Positions 17,879 to 28,816 of a stretch of 36,506 bases of DNA are shown here, one piece after another. Origin of the DNA: Branchiostoma floridae (lineage: Eukaryota; Chordata; Leptocardii; Amphioxiformes; Branchiostomatidae). The notes beneath the pieces were generated by a model, which saw nothing but the letters and a program-made list of their open reading frames with translations, was not told the DNA's origin and did not search any database. The number at the start of each line of letters is the position of its first letter. Positions within the stretch are counted from its first letter, which is position 1. The translations under genes were made by a program, and so were the position numbers. The stretch spans positions 1 to 36,506 of the forward strand of contig NW_023365709.1 of NCBI RefSeq assembly GCF_000003815.2, in the 5' to 3' direction.

Positions 17879-18374
17879 TTAGCCCATGGCATACTTCCCC
17901 GAAGCTTTTCTAGTTCATCAGCTATACAAAATGTTACTTTATTTTGTCCTAAAAGTCCACAATCTTTCTTGTTATTGCCTGAAAAGCTGTGACAGAGTGT
18001 CAGGCTGTAACAACACACGGTCATTAATCTTGTCAAGACCTTCCTGGGCAAGATGCCTGGACAGACAGAAAGTCTGCTCATATCCCTCTGGGCAATTAGA
18101 AGTCAAGCATAGGATTGGTCAGTTATCACATGACACTATTCTGGTCCCAGAAGAAGGTCTCAAAGGTAAGCGAGGATTGGTCAGAATGGGTCACATGTGT
18201 ATAGCACCCAAACTTTTCAGGCTGATATCACCACAGTTTTCTTGATATCACCACAGTTTTTTCCTCATTTGCATGAAATAGCAGCACACTTTTTTTCGTA
18301 GCACCATACTATGTGGATATATCAACAGAAAATGGGGGCTCCTCATTGGCTGAGGGGAAGTAGCCATGGGCTAA
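17879..18374. mobile_element. Possible 496-bp MITE with TTAGCCCATGGC ends
   Basis: TTAGCCCATGGC followed by ATACTTCCCC is mirrored at the right by GGGGAAGTAGCCATGGGCTAA. The perfect core is 12 bp and extends imperfectly. Internal sequence includes TAGGATTGGTCAGTTATCACA and GAGGATTGGTCAGAATGGGT, a diverged direct repeat. The element abuts the preceding palindrome, and the two may be parts of one composite unit. No transposase. Confidence 0.55.
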
Positions 18375-18539
18375 ATATGGTTAAGGGCAGCTTTACTTAT
18401 TGACCTGAAGGCACATACAGACATAGAATTACACTAGAAAGGCCGACATTTGCTTGAGAGCAACTACAGCATATTTCAGCCATCTCCCTCCCCATGCAAC
18501 AATAGGCTATTTCAAAATTACCCATTTGAAAAATCACTT

Positions 18540-19230
18540 TTACTAATGACGGTTTAACCCAAAAATGAGTCTTACAAAATTCCCCCGTTCAAGAATGGAC
18601 TCCAGTGCACCCTATGTGAATTTGCACAATAGACCAGTCCAGAAATACTCCCACTGAAACCTTGGCCTTTTGAATAAGAAACCAAATCCAAAATTGAATT
18701 TAGCAAAAAAGGTCCCAGTGCATAAAAAGGTATAATAGACCAGTCTAAAAACACTTCCACTAAAATTGAATTTTGAATCATCACCCGTTCAAAACTGAAT
18801 TTGAAAAAATCCCCCTTCCGTGTGCAAAAAATGGACTCTTCCATGTAAAGTAGAGCAGTCCAAAAATACATCCGCTAAAATAGGACTTTGACATAATCAC
18901 TGAAGTCCAAAAAATGGATTTAAAAAAAAGCCCCCTCTATGCAAGAATGGACTATTCCAGAACACCCATGTAAAATTGCAAATTAGACCAGTCCAAAAAT
19001 AACCCTACTGAAAGACTTTGACAAACTAGAAGTCACCAAAGTCCAAAATATGAATTTTGAAAAATCCCCCCTCCGTGCGAGAATAGACTCTTCCAGCACA
19101 CATTCTGTAAAATTGCAAAATAGACCTGTCCAAAAATGCATCCACTGAAAGACTTCACCAGTCCAATGATGAATTTTAAAAAAAAAACGAACCCCTCCGT
19201 GTAAGAATAGACTCTTCCAGATAACACCGG
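18540..19230. repeat. Diverged tandem repeat of about 105-135 bp (inside HINE copy 1)
   Basis: The string TAGACCAGTCCAAAAATA or variants recurs near 18629, 18735, 18853, 18986 and 19121. Each unit also has AATCCCCCCTCCGTG-like and GAATGGACTCTTCCA-like blocks. Units are unequal in length and diverged, so the array is old. One similar unit occurs at the 3' end of HINE copy 2 (complement of 35930-35985). Confidence 0.7.
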
Positions 19231-19350
19231 GCTCGCTGATTGGCTGCCACCCCCCCTCTTTAGGATATAGATTCAGGCTAAGTGATTGGTTACCTATCTA
19301 ATTAGATTAAATAGACATATATGCCAGTAGGTCCAATCTGCAGCTGGGGG

Positions 19351-19372
19351 TCAACGACCTTAAGGTCATTGA
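19351..19372. repeat. Short palindrome TGACCTTAAGGTCA-like
   Basis: TCAACGACCTTAAGGTCATT is an inverted repeat centred on CTTAAG, inside HINE copy 1. It resembles paired nuclear-receptor half sites, but its position in a repeat makes a regulatory role doubtful. Confidence 0.4.
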
Positions 19373-19479
19373 CCCCTCTGGCTATTGGAAAATGACAAAA
19401 AAATTCCCAAATATATCATTTTGACGTAGTCTATGACAAAAATTATACATGTGTCATTTGAATAAATATCTAGTGCACC

Positions 19480-20000
19480 CTTTTACCAAAATTTAGGTCA
19501 TTTGGTTTTAAAACCAGAGCACAATAGCCAAAAGTGTACTTTTTGGTCATAAAATGGCCAAATAATCGCAAAATTGAGCATTTTATTGTACCGTATGCCT
19601 CAAGTGTTATTGAATCCATGTGCGCATATGTCTAGGGCACTCCTATACTAAATTTCAGGTCATCCGGTTCTAAAACCAAGGTACAGGAGCCAAAAGTGCC
19701 CTTTTTTGGTAAAAAAATGACCAAAAAATCGCAAAAATAAGTATTTCGTTATACTGTACACCAAAACTGATATTGAATCTATATGGGGGACTTATCAAGG
19801 CACATCTGTACCAAATTTCAGCTCATTCGGTTATAATACCAGGGTACAGGGGGCCCAAATATACAGTTTTGGTCTTAAGATGACCAAAAAACCTTAATAA
19901 AATCATTTAAGAGACAGATATGGAAAAAATGAAAAAAACGTCCGAGGGTATTGGCCCACTCTACCCTTGTGCCAAATTTCAAGTCATTCGGTTGAGGAAC
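19480..20000 (-). repeat. 163-bp tandem repeat (inside HINE copy 1)
   Basis: TCATTCGGTT or a close variant recurs near 19498, 19661, 19824 and 19982 (spacing 163, 163, 158), each followed by an ACCAAGGTACAGG-like block and AAAATGACCAAAAAATCGC. The same minisatellite, in the opposite orientation, forms 32900-33516 in HINE copy 2. Confidence 0.85.
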
Positions 20001-20033
20001 AAGGGAGATACCGTGTTCTGAAGATTTGACAGG

Positions 20034-20064
<31 letters not shown>

Positions 20065-20116
20065 AACATTACGAATACAATATATTTCACCATACCTATG
20101 GTATGGCTGAAATATA

Positions 20117-20930
20117 AAAATGTAGGTACAGTGAAGTTTTAGTTTGAACTTACTGCTGGCTGGTTATTTTTCAAACCACAGTTGAAGGGCTTGTTTGGAT
20201 TCAGAGCCCGGCTTCACTTATGCCCAGACTGTCATTAATCACAGCAGCTGCCTGGCCAACTGTTAGCTGCTGGCTACATGGCCCACGGGTGATTAATTAC
20301 CTGACCTACATACGTCACCGGGACATGCCTGTTCCAATATTTCGCAGATATAGGGGTGATTTCTGATATTATTACATCGATTATAACGACAGATACGGCG
20401 CCCAAAATCTCATCGATTCGAGCCTTCATCACACCCCACCAACACAACAAGTATGAAATCAATCCATCCAGCCATTCTTGAGTAATCAGACAGAGACACA
20501 TAACAGAAAATATAACCTCCATTCCATGACATTTCATGGAGGCAATGACTGTTTTTACTGTTGCTGAAAGAGCTAACCAAGAGGAGTAAAATGCTTTTTA
20601 AATGAAGCAAATATCTTGAAGGGTTGCTGAGATATGGCTTCACAAAGTTGCCAAAACCTACCCTCAGATATGGCCGGCTGCGCGATAAACGATGAAAATA
20701 AAATAAACTAGAGTTTGACAAACACATCTCTTCGCCAAATAATCATGCCTTTATTGAAGACTTTTAGTTTAAGGTCTTATTCATGTATTACTAAATAGTA
20801 CAAGTCTGTGATCACAGATGACCTGGTACCATGCCTTCCAGAGGTTTTGTCCCCAGTGTAACAGCGTCCAGCTCACAAGCTCCTCCAGCAAAACATCTGT
20901 GTAACAGCTGTGTCTATAGATATAGGTCAA
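20117..20930. other. Unassigned single-copy-looking stretch
   Basis: Repeat similarity is absent. The part 20230-20300 contains CATTAATCAC, CAGCAGCTGCC (E-box) and GTGATTAATTACC, a mirrored pair of homeodomain-type TTAATCAC sites around an E-box. That could be a cis-regulatory module. Open frames of 87-105 codons on the minus strand here are not protein-like. A (AT)n microsatellite follows at about 20935-20954. Confidence 0.35.
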
Positions 20931-20959
20931 AATGATATATATATATATATATATAGGAA

Positions 20960-22320
20960 ACAGTTTATTTCTCTGTTATTCTCTGTTAATTGGCCACTAA
21001 TTACAACTAAATGCATCTTTCCATGTAGATTATTATCTAAAGTACCTTTCAGCCAAAAACAATGCAAACAAGTTTGAAAGTCCTATCATGGAACTTAGTG
21101 GATTTCTGTACTTTCCTCATTAATTATGCAAATTAGCTGTTGATTTGAATAATTAGCATTAAATTAAGTAAGTCGTCACTTAGGCTATCTACCACTCAAA
21201 AATCACGACCACAGCATGTTCAGAACACAAGATGTAAAAAAATTGAAGTTTTGCTGCAGTACCTTAGGAAGCCGCTAGGGGGCCCACTATCATACTCGAC
21301 CTTCGTTGTTCTGACCCCTACCCACCTACCAAATATTATCAGGATCCTTTCAAGGCTTCTCGAGTTATGCATTACACAAACAAACGGACGCACACGCTCG
21401 GCCCGCTACCGTCCTAACGGAAAATGATATGCCAACTATTTTCAAACACAACCTTCCTTTCTGCAAACGCTACTCAAATGCCAAATATCATGAAAATCCA
21501 TACACAGATTCTTGAGTTATATGCTGTTGGAATGGATTTATGAACGTTCCTCATTAATTATGCAAAGTATCTGCTGATTTGTATAATAAGTATTACATTG
21601 TGTAAGTCATCACTCATTCTATCTACATACCAAAAATCCTGATGATCCGTCAACATGTTCTTGAGTTATTCTCGTCCAAAGTTTGAAAGGAAATCGGTGC
21701 CAGCAGTTTCCAAAAAGCCGCTAGGGGGTCCAAACTCCCAGCACTTACTCTTTGTCCCAAGGGCTATCTACCACTCAAAAATCATGACCACAGCCTGTCC
21801 ATAACACGAAGTGTATAATTTAAAAGTTTTGCTGCAGTACCTTAGGCAGCCACTAGAGGGCCCATTATCGAACTTGACCTTCGTTTTCCTGACACCCACC
21901 CACCTACCAAATATCATCAGGATCCATTCAAGGGTTCCCGAGTTATCTTGCATACAGACAAACGCACTTACATACAAATCCCGCTACAGCACCGTAGGTA
22001 AGAGCTAGGTAAACCATTTTCGCACCAGACCTTCCTCTCCAAAATCGCTACACACCTACCAAGTATCGTGAAAATCGCCCAGCTGCATTTTGACTTATGC
22101 TGCCCAAAACAAACCCCAAAAACATACCAAGCTTGCTGCAGTACCGTAGGAAAACGCCAGGTAAACCGTTTTCTAACTTGGGATTCCTTTTGACAACCGC
22201 TACACACCTACCAAAAATCACAAAGTTCCATCCACGATTTTTGGAGTTATTTGCTGTTGACCTACATACAGACCCAAGTCAGCAATCTCATACTCTTCTT
22301 GGCGAAGAGAAAAATACCTT
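20960..22320 (+). repeat. Dispersed repeat family with GCCGCTAGGGGGCCC core
   Basis: Modules such as CTATCTACCACTCAAAAATC, TTTTGCTGCAGTACCTTAGG, CCGCTAGGGGGCC and CCACCTACCAAATAT recur near 21185-21350, 21715-21920 and, diverged, 22045-22220. The spacing suggests imperfect tandem copies of about 300-550 bp. The same family, inverted, is split by the transposon at 13066-15197. The uninterrupted copy here gives the empty site used to define that insertion. Confidence 0.75.
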
Positions 22321-23770
22321 TTTTGAGGGGTGATGAAAAGGTAAGTAAAGGCTGCAAAGCTTGTTTTATCTTATTTCCCTGTAAAAGACTACATAGAATC
22401 ACTCCACAGAGTTCTGAACATTCATGTCATTTTATTATGCTTTTACACAGGGTCGAAGTATGCATTTTACAACAAATTACACAGGTGGTACCGTGACCTT
22501 TGACCCCTGGAGAAGGAAAAATCCTCCAAAGTTCACACACTTGTATCTCTTGACAGGAACAACCCTGTCTTTCAATATTTTATACATAACAGCACCCACT
22601 GGTGTCCTTTCACACAATAATTGTCATCTTACCTGCAATTCTTGAAGAAATAAGTAAATTTGGGTTTAAAAGTTCACATTTTGGGTTACATTCAAATTCA
22701 ATGGTGTTTTTTTGCACCAGTTGAGTTGCATACTTTTGTAATGTACACAACATTATGGTATCTTATATTACCAACAATGTCACATCTATTGAATATCAGC
22801 AATATTAATTGCCTTATAACAAGGTCAACTTGGTCAAGGTGAAAGGTAAGTGTGTGAATATGTCGCATTATTTTCATGTTGAGCCATGATGTTACACTGT
22901 ATCAACAGTACAACTTAACACTTGGATAATAAAATATAGAAGACAGATGTTTGTACTAATAAGAGATAGAATATCAATAGGTAGACATTGTGTAAACACT
23001 AAATTTATTAGGACAAGTTCAACATTTTTCAAGGTCAAAGGCTCAGTCCTCAGGATACATACAATCGACACAGATTTTTTTGATGGACTTGCTGGTACAT
23101 GTACTTCTCCTTATTTAATCAATACTATAAATATTATAATACAATATAAACTACTTTTTACAAAAACAACAGGCTTACTTATCATTTTCTGTGGTTACTG
23201 GTAGCAACAGTATTCTTTAACAAACTTAATGCTAATAGCACTGGCTGCACAACTTGTCAACATTATGTTTGACCTCTACCATTCAATATCTCCCCTCTCC
23301 AGTCTTATATCAGCTACATCTGGTACTTGGTGCAATCTACACTCCACCTGAAAAACAAAATTATTTGAGTTTCATGATTAACATGTCTACCATGGTGATA
23401 ATGTTCTTCCATCTGAGGGGATGACGACCTACTCCAGTACCACGTCTGATGTTCATCTACATCATGATCTTTCTTGTGACTTATGACTTCTTTCTTTCTT
23501 GTGACGAAAGAATCAGAATGATCCAATAATGAAATAAAGAATTCAATAAAGAAAGAAAGGCAAGTTGGGGTAAGGAATAGATTAACTTATTATCATTGAT
23601 AAAGTAGATAAATACCTGCAACAAGATGGAAGGAGGTAAGTGTCACTGTCTTTGAGCCATCTTCTGCGACTGAACCTCAGTACCAACTGCGACATCCTCA
23701 CCCGGTCGGTAGGAACCTGGCTGATAGTAGAGACAAGAGTATAATATTGCAGGTAAGTACAGACATATGA
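22321..23770 (+). other. Region with four consensus 5' splice sites, possible unrecognised transcript
   Basis: AGGTAAGT occurs four times on the plus strand, with GT at 22341, 22846, 23636 and 23753. About 0.02 would be expected by chance in this length. The stretch before the last one (23681-23752) is open in one frame: it reads YQLRHPHPVGRNLADSRD and continues to LQ, and is preceded by CTGAACCTCAG. AAGATGGAAGGAG before the third has a good Kozak context, but only a 10-nt open piece. AATAAA occurs at 23533 and 23545. I could not join these into a coding model, so this may be a non-coding transcript or a coincidence of repeats. Confidence 0.3.
22494..22506 (-). promoter_or_regulatory. DR1-type nuclear-receptor site
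   Basis: TGACCTTTGACCC is, on the minus strand, GGGTCAAAGGTCA, an exact direct repeat of half sites with one base spacing (the RXR/PPAR/HNF4 type). Related AAGGTCAACTTGGTCAAGG occurs at 22820. No gene is anchored here, so function is uncertain. Confidence 0.3.
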
Positions 23771-23869
23771 TTTTTGCTACACCAGAAAAAACCCTTGGCA
23801 CAATCTGACAAAGAATACACAATCTGGTTGCACTAATTTTTCACGTTGACAAAAATGCCATTAGTGTTT

Positions 23870-24110
23870 TGAAAAATTTGGGCATAGGTTACCCGGCTGA
23901 CCCCTATCCGGGGGGCACGGTGCCTCAAATTCAACAAGTGAAAAAATACACAATGGTATTTTAGTCTTGGAACGAGACAAGAGATGATTCACACCAACAG
24001 TAACAATGACATTGAAAATACAATTGATATTTTCTTAAAAATTGGGCATAGGTACCTCAAGTTACCATGCTGCCTCAAGTTCAACAAGTGAAAAAAATAC
24101 TAGTAGTACA
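23870..24110 (+). repeat. Direct repeat of about 163 bp, two copies
   Basis: AAATTTGGGCATAGGTTACC with TTCAACAAGTGAAAAAATAC (near 23875 and 23932) recurs as AAAAATTGGGCATAGGTACC and the same TTCAACAAGTG block near 24038 and 24080. It has two diverged units and no coding capacity. Confidence 0.6.
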
Positions 24111-24357
24111 CAACAGGCCAATCAATGATCCATATGTAAAATATACTAAAGAAAGCAATAAACTAAGAATTATTAATAAGAAATAATTACTAAGAAACAT
24201 TTTACATACATGTAAGTTTCATGACTAAAACATGGATAAAGAAACACTGCATAGAAATTATATTGCTGGGATTGACTTGAGGAAAAATTGTTCAAAAGCA
24301 CATTTTCTTCAACATGCCCCCTCCCCCAAACACTACAAATTGTATCAAGTATTTTAC
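24111..24357. other. Non-coding stretch beside the candidate exon
   Basis: AT-rich, probably intron sequence of the minus-strand gene whose exon ends at 24358. No feature is recognised. Confidence 0.35.
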
Positions 24358-24549
24358 CTTGAAATTCCTCATCCATAGCGTCAAAAAAGGTTCTATTTGT
24401 GCCGCTTCAGTCACATATCCTCCGTTTCTAAGGGGCACGCGGCCCAAAATTTGGCGCGTCAGGATCGTGCGGCGCCGCCGCTCGGCCAAATCGGGGCGAT
24501 CGCCTGGGAAAACAGCTCGGCGCTTCGCCTTTGTGTATGCTTGAAACAT
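24358..24549 (-). CDS. Candidate 5' coding exon of an unrecognised gene
   Basis: The exon encodes 64 residues from the first ATG after an in-frame stop: MFQAYTKAKRRAVFPGD, then RPDLAERRRRTILTRQILGR, NGGYVTEAAQIEPFLTLWM, ending RNFK. It ends in AAG followed by the donor GTAAAAT (phase 0). The stretch is strongly CpG- and GC-rich compared with its AT-rich surroundings and has a very basic ERRRR segment. About 130 bp upstream lies TCTCGCGA (24678-24685), a motif common in CpG-type promoters. I do not recognise the family. No downstream exon is evident at lower coordinates; its partners may lie below or in the AT-rich region. It may also be a chance open frame in a CpG island. Confidence 0.42.
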
Positions 24550-25060
24550 GCCGATCACATCAAAACGTAGCCCTGTTTTTTGTCGTCATTTTGACACCAG
24601 GAACAAGAAGAAAAAATAAAATTCGTTCGATGATTTTTATCATTAAAGATCGACAAGTCCTTTTAAATTGACTTTTATCTCGCGAAAAATTAATTTTTAT
24701 GTTCCTGGCATCATTTTAAAGCTTGAAATGTGCTCTTTCAATTGGTACAATCCGAAGCCCCGGCCTCCCCGCTTACGGCGCGCCGTTTTCACCGGCGAAT
24801 TTCTGGCGTTTTAAACAATTTACAAGCACATCACAAGAAAGAGAAACTTATATCCTTTATTTTGATGGGTAAATTTGCCTCTAGAACCGGATAGTTTTTG
24901 TACCGCGGGTGTGGGAAGATGGTAGGAAATTTACGGATCGCCGTACGGCAGAGGGTTTTCGTGGTAGCGTTGGAATACCTAGTCAAACGTTCTTGAGACG
25001 TTTCGATGACGTCATTGCCTACTTATATATTCACATGCAATGCATTGGTCTAATTAGGCA
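24550..25060. promoter_or_regulatory. CpG-rich presumed promoter region of the minus-strand exon
   Basis: It contains TCTCGCGA (24678), CCCCGCTTACGGCGCGCCG (24766) and ACGGATCGCCGTACGGCAG (24934), which give a CpG-rich zone of about 500 bp around the candidate exon. A short plus-strand frame (24920-24997, 25 codons, MVGNLRIAVRQRVFVVALEY) exists, but I cannot show that it is real. Confidence 0.35.
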
Positions 25061-25560
25061 TTTATTTCATATTAATGAATAGGTAACGCAAATTACTATT
25101 TGAGCTAATTCACTTGATTATATTTTACTCCAATGGATCTGAAATATCACCATACGAACGCTTCATTCATTCGATGTAACCGGATGTTAAGAGGCTTTCA
25201 GTACCGACCACAACTGTTATCAAATGCGCAAAAGGGAGGTATAAAGCTTGACGGGGATGTACTGTTGGTCGCCTAAGCCGTAAGTTTGTCCACGAGAAAG
25301 AGAACAGGGAAGGGCCTTTGGAAGGGCCTTTGGAAGGGCTGGGTTAACATTGCTTGAACCATTGAACCATTGAACCGTTGAACCATGTAAATAGTGGGCA
25401 AATGGCTTTGCCGCGCGAGCGCGGCAAGGCAAAAACGTTTTCGACCACAAAATAAATTGTGCAAAGCAGCTAGCTGTAAAAATTAGCACAAACATTCCGT
25501 AGATTGAAAAAAAGTATAAAAAAAACAGATAACTAATGTCATAGAATGCCAAAATAAAGT
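25061..25560. other. Unassigned stretch with small tandem repeats and a GC hairpin
   Basis: AAGGGCCTTTGG is repeated about three times near 25314-25340. TTGAACCAT-type 9-mers are repeated four times near 25352-25386. GCCGCGC-GA-GCGCGGC forms a perfect hairpin near 25410. A long minus-strand open frame (25220-25564) covers all of these but consists of repeat-derived sequence and is not called as a gene. Confidence 0.4.
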
Positions 25561-26108
25561 ACACAGATAATTCAGGTCCAGAGCATCATTTCCAGGTCCG
25601 TACCTAAACCTGGACAGTTTATTGTCTGTGGAAACTTGAAAACTGGCAATACTCAAAGGAATCTGTTTGGTGGATTATTAGACTCCCACTGGCATTCTAA
25701 AATCCCATCTCCATGTAATAAAGGCTGTCTCTGTACCTTTGACTGTAGAAACTTGGTACAATTGACTATAAACTCTACTTGACTTCGCTGTTGTTGTCTT
25801 CTTGGCCCCCGGTAAGACCCAAAATGCCTGCCGACATAGTGCGTCCATTTTGTAATTGGCGAAACCGGTTCCTCTGATTTTTTTTCGGGTCTGTTTTTTT
25901 TCGGATTGGTCCACGTAAAAAAAATGTTTTGCACCCGTATGATGTACTGGTTCCTTCACCTAACTGTTGGTATAATATACTATGTTCAACCTTCCTGGCA
26001 ACTTTGATTTCAACTGAAGGCAACTTTTTTTTTGGCCAGACTTTTTCTTTATTCGCTTGCTCGCATCAGTTTTGGAGATCCCAGAGGATGTCATCCATAT
26101 AATCAAAA
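25561..26108. other. Unassigned stretch before the satellite
   Basis: Three overlapping minus-strand frames of 82-93 codons occur between 25653 and 26023, which suggests a low stop density, but none resembles a known protein. CAGGTCCGTACCTAAACCTGG (near 25593) is a small inverted repeat. The boundary with the satellite is near 26109. Confidence 0.35.
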
Positions 26109-26558
26109 GTGTATTCTAGTCGGTCAAAGTTGGTATCATTCAAATGGTATGTTGGTACAGATTTGTAAACTGCAAACCGTTTTGAAATCGGGTGCTTACT
26201 TCCCGAGATATGACTTCAGAACTAACCTCTAGGGTTAGGGTTAGGGTTAAGGTTAGGGTTAGGGTAGTGCTTAGAGGTAACATTGCTAAGAGTGTATTCT
26301 AGTCGGTCAAAGTTGGTATCATTCAAAAGGTATGTTGGTACAGATTTGTAAACTGCAAACCGTTTTGAAATCGGGTGCTTACTTTCCGAGATATGACTTC
26401 AGAACTAACCGCTAGGGTTAGGGTTAGGGTTAAGGTTAGGGTTAGGGTAGTGCTTAGAGGCAACATTGCTAAGAGTGCATTCTAGTCGGTCAAAGTTGGT
26501 ATCATTCAAAAGGTATGTTGGTACAGATTTGTAAACTGCAAACCGTTTTGAAATCGGG

Positions 26559-26788
26559 NNNNNNNNNNNNNNNNNNNNNNNNNNNNNNNNNNNNNNNNNN
26601 NNNNNNNNNNNNNNNNNNNNNNNNNNNNNNNNNNNNNNNNNNNNNNNNNNNNNNNNNNNNNNNNNNNNNNNNNNNNNNNNNNNNNNNNNNNNNNNNNNNN
26701 NNNNNNNNNNNNNNNNNNNNNNNNNNNNNNNNNNNNNNNNNNNNNNNNNNNNNNNNNNNNNNNNNNNNNNNNNNNNNNNNNNNNNNNN
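26559..26788. other. Assembly gap (230 N) inside the satellite
   Basis: The spacing of flanking units (354 bp between anchors) suggests one missing unit, close to the true size. Confidence 0.99.
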
Positions 26789-28528
26789 GTTAGGGTTAGG
26801 GTAGTGCTTAGAGGCAACATTGCTAACAGTGTATTCTAGTCCGTCAAAGTTGGTATCATCCAAAGGGTATGTTGGTACAGATTTGTAAACTGCAAACCGT
26901 TTTGAAATCGGGTGCTTACTTCCCGAGATATGACTTCAGAACTAACCGCTAGGGTTAGGGTTAGGGTTAAGGTTAGGGTTAGCGTAGTGCTTAGAATTAA
27001 CATTGCTAAGAGTGTATTCTAGTCGGTCAAAGTTGGTATCATTCAAAAGGTATGTTGGTACAGATTTGTAAACTGCAAACCGTTTTGAAATCGGGTGCTT
27101 ACTTTCCGAGATATGACTTCAGAAGTAACCGCTAGGGTTAGGGTTAGGGTTAGGGTAGTGCTTTAATAGAGGCAACATTGCTAAGAGTGTATTCTAGTCG
27201 GTCAAAGTTGGTATCATTCAAAAGGTATGTTGGTACAGATTTGTAAACTGCAAACCGTTTTGAAATCGGGTGCTTACTTTCCGAGATATGACTTCAGAAC
27301 TAACGGCTAGGGTTAGGGTTAGGGTTAAGGATAGGGTTAGGGTAGTGCTTAGAGGCAACATTGCTAAGAGTGCATTCTAGTCGGTCAAAGTTGGTATCAT
27401 TCAAAAGGTATGTTGGTACAAATTTGTAAACTGCAAACCGTTTTGAAATCGGGTGCTTACTTCCACAGATATGACTTCAGAACTAACCGCTAGGGTTAGG
27501 GTTAGGGTTAAGGTTAAGGTTAGGGTAGTGCTTAGAGGTAACATTGCTGAGAGTGTTTTCTAGTCGGTCAAAGTTGGTATCATTCAAAAGGTATGTTGGT
27601 ACAGATTTGTAAACTGCAAACCGTTTGAAATCGGGGCTTATTTCCAGAGATATGACTTCAGAACTAACGGCTAGGGTTAGGGTTACGGTTAGGGTCAGGG
27701 TAGTGCTTAGAGGCAACATTGCTAAGAGTGTGTTCTAGTCGGTCAAAGTTGGTATCATTCAAAAGGTACGTTGGTACAGATTTGTAAACTGCAAACCGTT
27801 TTGAAATCGGGTGCTCACTTCCACAGATATGATATGACTTCAGACCTACGCGCTAGGGTTAGGGTTAAGGTTAGGGTTAGGGTAGTGCTTAGAGGCAACA
27901 TTGCTAAGAGTGTATTCTAGTCTGTCAAAGTTGGTATCATTCAAAAGGTATGTTGGTACAGATTTGTAAACTGCAAACCGTTTTAAAATCGGGTGCTTAC
28001 TTTCCGATATATGACTTCAGAACTAACCGCTAGGGTTAGGGTTAGGGTTAGGGTTAGGGTAGTGCTTTAATAGAGGCAACATTGCTAAGAGTGTATTCTA
28101 GTCGGTCAAAGTTGGTATCATTCAAAAGGTATGTTGGTACAAATTTGTAAACTGCAAACCGTTTTGAAATCGGGTGCTTACTTCCACAGATATGACTTCA
28201 GAACTAACCGCTAGGGTTAGGGTTAGGGTTAAGGTTAAGGTTAGGGTAGTGCTTAGAGGTAACATTGCTGAGAGTGTTTTCTAGTCGGTCAAAGTTGGTA
28301 TCATTCAAAAGGTATGTTGGTACAGATTTGTAAACTGCAAACCGTTTTGAAATCGGGTGCTTACTTAACGAGATATGACATCAGAACTAACCGCCAGGGT
28401 TGGGGTTAGGGTTAAGGTTAGGGTTAGGGTAGTGCTTAGAGGCAACATTGCTAAGAGTGTATTCTAGTCGGTCAAAGTTGGTATCATTCAAAATGTATGT
28501 TAGTACAGATTTGTAAACTGCAAACCGT

Positions 28529-28816
28529 NNNNNNNNNNNNNNNNNNNNNNNNNNNNNNNNNNNNNNNNNNNNNNNNNNNNNNNNNNNNNNNNNNNNNNNN
28601 NNNNNNNNNNNNNNNNNNNNNNNNNNNNNNNNNNNNNNNNNNNNNNNNNNNNNNNNNNNNNNNNNNNNNNNNNNNNNNNNNNNNNNNNNNNNNNNNNNNN
28701 NNNNNNNNNNNNNNNNNNNNNNNNNNNNNNNNNNNNNNNNNNNNNNNNNNNNNNNNNNNNNNNNNNNNNNNNNNNNNNNNNNNNNNNNNNNNNNNNNNNN
28801 NNNNNNNNNNNNNNNN
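28529..28816. other. Assembly gap (288 N) inside the satellite
   Basis: The flanking anchors are 367 bp apart, consistent with one hidden unit. Confidence 0.99.

Larger units (their letters stand above)
18434..20116 (-). mobile_element. Helentron-associated (HINE-like) element, copy 1
   Basis: Read on the minus strand: T|TATATTTCAGCCATAC at the 5' end with a palindrome (CCATAC/GTATGG), a (TTTC)n microsatellite (20067-20033), about four 163-bp repeats (20000-19480), about five 105-135 bp repeats, an inverted copy of the 5' end (ATGGCTGAAATAT, 18483-18471), a hairpin (AGTTGCT-CTCA-AGCAAAT, 18466-18449), 11 bases, and CTAG (18437-18434) followed by T. Asymmetric inverted ends, a 3' hairpin before CTRR, and T|T insertion are the defining structure of Helentrons and their non-coding HINEs. 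No Rep/helicase coding sequence is present, so the element is non-autonomous. Confidence 0.78.

Noticed and set aside
17704-18081. 125-codon minus-strand frame
   Set aside because: It runs through the palindrome, whose two arms give mirrored low-value peptide; no family match.
21768-22333. Small frames of 65-79 codons in both strands
   Set aside because: They belong to the dispersed repeat with the CCGCTAGGGGG core and recur with it.
25220-25564. 114-codon minus-strand frame
   Set aside because: It spans small tandem repeats (AAGGGCCTTTGG, TTGAACCAT) and a GC hairpin and lacks a protein-like pattern.
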